In this document: one piece after another, positions 6,677 to 8,137 of the stretch | How the letters are laid out: the number at the start of each line of letters is the position of its first letter | Position numbering within the stretch: the stretch's first letter is position 1 | Assembly: GCA_003486675.1 (NCBI GenBank) | Contig: DNGG01000085.1 | Span: forward strand, 1-8,137 | Reading direction: 5' to 3' | DNA length: 8,137 nucleotides | DNA from: Cyanobacteria bacterium UBA11372 | GTDB lineage: Bacteria; Cyanobacteriota; Cyanobacteriia; Cyanobacteriales; Aerosakkonemataceae | Made by a program: the position numbers and the translations under genes | Notes under the pieces: generated by a model | The model's database searches: none | What the model saw: only the letters and a program-made list of their open reading frames with translations | Told to the model about the DNA's origin: nothing

Positions 6677-6704
6677 TGAAATCTGAAATCTCAAATCTCA
6701 AATG
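6677..6704. repeat. Heptamer tandem array, TGAAATC/TCAAATC type (copy A)
   Basis: Four 7-bp units: TGAAATC, TGAAATC, TCAAATC, TCAAATG. The unit is the reverse complement of the TTCAGAT-type heptamers at 331-358. Preceded by AGCAACAAATCT, closely matched by AGTAACAAATCT before copy B. Confidence 0.85.
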
Positions 6705-6735
6705 ATTTATTTTGTCTTGGATGCCGCTATTAGTA

Positions 6736-6770
6736 ACAAATCTGAAATCTCAAATCTCAAATCTCAAATC
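6736..6770. repeat. Heptamer tandem array, TGAAATC/TCAAATC type (copy B)
   Basis: Five 7-bp units: ACAAATC, TGAAATC, TCAAATC, TCAAATC, TCAAATC. It ends 6 bp from the methyltransferase stop codon (6777-6779), so it is transcribed as the gene's 3' flank. With copy A it suggests local duplication of a unit of about 66 bp. Confidence 0.85.
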
Positions 6771-6776
6771 AATTAA

Positions 6777-7625
6777 CTATTGTTTTTGATACAGCGCCCA
6801 GAACAGATCCTCTGACGGGTAAGGGATGGATAGATCGTCGGGAATCAAATTAACTACCTTCATCGCCAGTTTTCCCAAGGTCGATCCTTTTAGCTTGTAA
6901 CCAAGTAGAGATTTCGCGTGGGAAGCTTGAATCCATTTTGAGGGTCTTCCTCTGGCAATTTCGCGAAAGCCAAACTGTGCTGTGAGGTTTTGCAGTCCAG
7001 AAGGGGAGAACCAGTGGAGGACGCTGGGGGGACTGTATTCGTGCCAATTTTTACCAAAAATTCGCGCCATCAAACTTTCTCGATTCCAAGTTTCAATCAG
7101 CCAATATCCGTTGGGTTTAGTAACTTTTTCAGCTGCGTGCAAGGCACTTTTGAGGTCGAAAAAGTGAGGAATAACTTGGATCATGGCGATCAGGTCGTAG
7201 CGATCGCTAGTTTTAAATTGCTCCAAAGTCCCCGTCTCGATGGGTAACCCCAGATGCATCCGTCCATATTCTGCCATGCGCGGGTTCGGTTCGATGCCTA
7301 ATCCCTTCCATCCGCAGTCTGTGAACCCTTGAAGGATAAAACCCGCTGCGGCGCCGACATCCAGCATCGTTCCAGGTTGCATATAGCGTGCCAAAATTTT
7401 GCTGTAGCGACTACTATGGGATCTGAGAATTTTTGCTTCGCCTAAGTAGTTGGGATAACCCGCACCCCCGCCTTCAAAGTATTCGTCGCCGTAAACTTGT
7501 TGCGCGTGGGCTAAACTTGGGGTGAGTTCGGCGAATTGGTGAAAGCAGGTTTGGCAAACTTTGATCCAATAGCCATACTTTTTAAACTTTCGGCGCGTGG
7601 GTGCGTCGCAAATCGGACAGTTCAT
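6777..7625 (-). CDS. Class I SAM-dependent methyltransferase with N-terminal zinc ribbon
   Basis: This 282-residue protein opens with a four-cysteine cluster, C3-x2-C6 and C24-x2-C27 (CPIC and CQTC), a probable structural zinc knuckle. A Rossmann methyltransferase core follows: motif I LDVGAAAGF (88-96), acidic end of strand 2 in GIEPNPRM (110-117, E112 expected to bind the SAM ribose), and YDLIAMIQVIPHF (143-155) with H154. The C-terminal half contains HEYSPPSVLHWFSPSGL (195-211), a pattern familiar from Methyltransf_23-type enzymes of glycan clusters. The zinc-ribbon arrangement recalls sugar C-methyltransferases, but this protein is shorter than that family, so the substrate is uncertain. 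It lies between the flavoprotein and the membrane glycosyltransferase, which favours a sugar or glycan substrate. ATG 7625-7623 directly abuts a heptamer array, so no Shine-Dalgarno is present. The next in-frame Met lies past the zinc ribbon, which supports this start. Confidence 0.87.
   Translation of the reverse strand: MNCPICDAPTRRKFKKYGYWIKVCQTCFHQFAELTPSLAHAQQVYGDEYFEGGGAGYPNYLGEAKILRSHSSRYSKILARYMQPGTMLDVGAAAGFILQGFTDCGWKGLGIEPNPRMAEYGRMHLGLPIETGTLEQFKTSDRYDLIAMIQVIPHFFDLKSALHAAEKVTKPNGYWLIETWNRESLMARIFGKNWHEYSPPSVLHWFSPSGLQNLTAQFGFREIARGRPSKWIQASHAKSLLGYKLKGSTLGKLAMKVVNLIPDDLSIPYPSEDLFWALYQKQ
7200..7207. repeat. HIP1 octamer GCGATCGC
   Basis: Perfect HIP1 palindrome inside the methyltransferase gene. 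Confidence 0.9.
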
Positions 7626-7673
7626 AATTGCTAATTGGTAATTGGTAATTGGTAATTGGTAATTGCTAATTGC
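7625..7673. repeat. Heptamer tandem array, TAATTGG/TAATTGC type
   Basis: Seven uninterrupted 7-bp units: TAATTGC, four TAATTGG, then two TAATTGC. Read on the minus strand the repeat is AATTACC/AATTAGC, and its last base is the A of the methyltransferase ATG. It occupies 48 of the 65 bp between the flavoprotein stop and that start. Same unit, opposite orientation, at 399-433. Confidence 0.92.
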
Positions 7674-7679
7674 AAGAAA

Positions 7680-7700
7680 AGCTAATTGAGCTAGTTAGCT
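7680..7700 (-). terminator. Weak possible terminator hairpin after the flavoprotein gene
   Basis: On the minus strand AGCTAA pairs with TTAGCT across a 9-nt loop and is followed by TTTCTTGC. The stem overlaps the stop codon (7693-7691), and only two of its six pairs are G-C. It could cause partial termination, but AT-rich repeat DNA produces such structures by chance. Confidence 0.2.
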
Positions 7701-8137
7701 AAAAGCTGTTCGGCTACTTTTTCGGCTAGCTGAATTGTTTCGTTTACATTCAGCGTTCCGTTAACGATATGGGCTGAATTGATAATATAAACTCCAGGTA
7801 TGGAAGTTGGCATCGGCGGTAATTTTTCTGAGTAATTCACCGTTGAAATTGCCAGCACGTACCTGACTCGCGAAACTTGAAAGCAAAGCAAGTCGCTGCG
7901 CTCAAACCGCGGGTACATTTGCAGCAGTGCTTGGACGAATTTTTCCTCCAACTCTTTGTCGGATAGGTAAAACGCCGGATCGTCTGATGGCAGGTATTTT
8001 GGCAAATAAACTAAGGCATTTCCACCCAAATATTTGCGGTCAACTAACGCTGACATTTCGATGACGCCGGTAAAGGGAACCCAGGTGTCGGTAATGTTGG
8101 TTACATAAAAGTTGGAAAGGGGTTTTTTCAACAACAG
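7691..8137 (-). CDS. FAD-dependent amine-oxidase-like oxidoreductase, C-terminal part (partial, runs off right edge)
   Basis: The minus-strand frame is open from the right edge to TAG 7693-7691, giving 148 codons. A TTG at 8134-8132 can be read as a start, but the frame continues through CTG at 8137-8135 and the protein has no flavin-binding N-terminus, so this is the C-terminal end of a larger gene. VPFTGVIEMSALVD, ALVYLPKYL, then SRVRYVLAISTVNYSEKLPP, and the closing IPGVYIINSAHIVNGTLNVN followed by ETIQLAEKVAEQLL match the end of NAD(P)/FAD-dependent amine-oxidase-like proteins. In these the closing GTLNVNET segment contacts FAD. Such flavoproteins are often found in cyanobacterial glycan clusters, sometimes annotated as protoporphyrinogen-oxidase-like or UDP-galactopyranose-mutase-like. 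The substrate is unknown. Methyltransferase 65 bp downstream, probably co-transcribed. Confidence 0.75.
   Translation of the reverse strand: MLLKKPLSNFYVTNITDTWVPFTGVIEMSALVDRKYLGGNALVYLPKYLPSDDPAFYLSDKELEEKFVQALLQMYPRFERSDLLCFQVSRVRYVLAISTVNYSEKLPPMPTSIPGVYIINSAHIVNGTLNVNETIQLAEKVAEQLLAN

Noticed and set aside
6677..6770. Terminal inverted repeats of an insertion sequence or MITE
   Set aside because: The repeats are low-complexity heptamers without target-site duplications or an enclosed transposase.
6850..7247. Small frames on both strands within the methyltransferase
   Set aside because: All overlap the methyltransferase, which has intact zinc-ribbon and SAM motifs; they are shadows.

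Overview
The window most likely comes from a filamentous cyanobacterium. It holds five HIP1 octamers (GCGATCGC), intergenic arrays of degenerate 7-bp tandem repeats of the kind known as STRRs in cyanobacteria, and short hairpin repeats (TGAGGACT/AGTCCTCA and GGGATTTCATCCC-type). The protein sequences fit that assignment. The species cannot be fixed from the sequence alone.

All eight protein genes lie on the minus strand, so transcription runs from right to left. In that order they are: (1) the C-terminal part of an FAD-dependent amine-oxidase-like oxidoreductase, running off the right edge (8137-7691); (2) a zinc-ribbon SAM methyltransferase (7625-6777); (3) an ArnT/GT39-like multi-pass membrane glycosyltransferase (6490-4901); (4) a cytoplasmic NodB/CE4-type polysaccharide deacetylase (4734-3748); (5) a second, divergent GT39-like membrane glycosyltransferase (3626-2052); (6, 7) a tandem pair of paralogous two-TM/coiled-coil proteins of unknown function overlapping by ATGA (1766-1122 and 1125-439); (8) the N-terminal end of a four-carbon acid sugar kinase family protein, running off the left edge (275-1). 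The two edge genes are easy to miss. The left one has no stop inside the window, and the right one is open through the edge.

Genes 1-5 look like a surface-glycan or lipid-linked-sugar locus. Two membrane glycosyltransferases that probably use polyprenyl-phosphate sugars flank a deacetylase, with a methyltransferase and a flavoprotein upstream. The Arn pathway, where ArnD deformylates and ArnT transfers a lipid-linked sugar, is the nearest conceptual parallel, but no donor-making enzyme and no acceptor is visible. Genes 6-7 and 8 are probably separate units.

Intergenic DNA is unusually structured. Heptamer arrays fill much of 331-433, 6604-6770 and 7625-7673. The array at 7625-7673 abuts the methyltransferase start codon and forms most of its leader. 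The same heptamer families occur in opposite orientation on the left and right sides of the window. The 285-bp gap at 1767-2051 contains a broken plus-strand frame and small hairpins, possibly debris of a lost gene. I see no tRNA, rRNA, CRISPR array or intact insertion sequence. The best candidates for something undescribed are the paralogous membrane/coiled-coil gene pair and the specific make-up of the glycan cluster; neither is proof of a new system.
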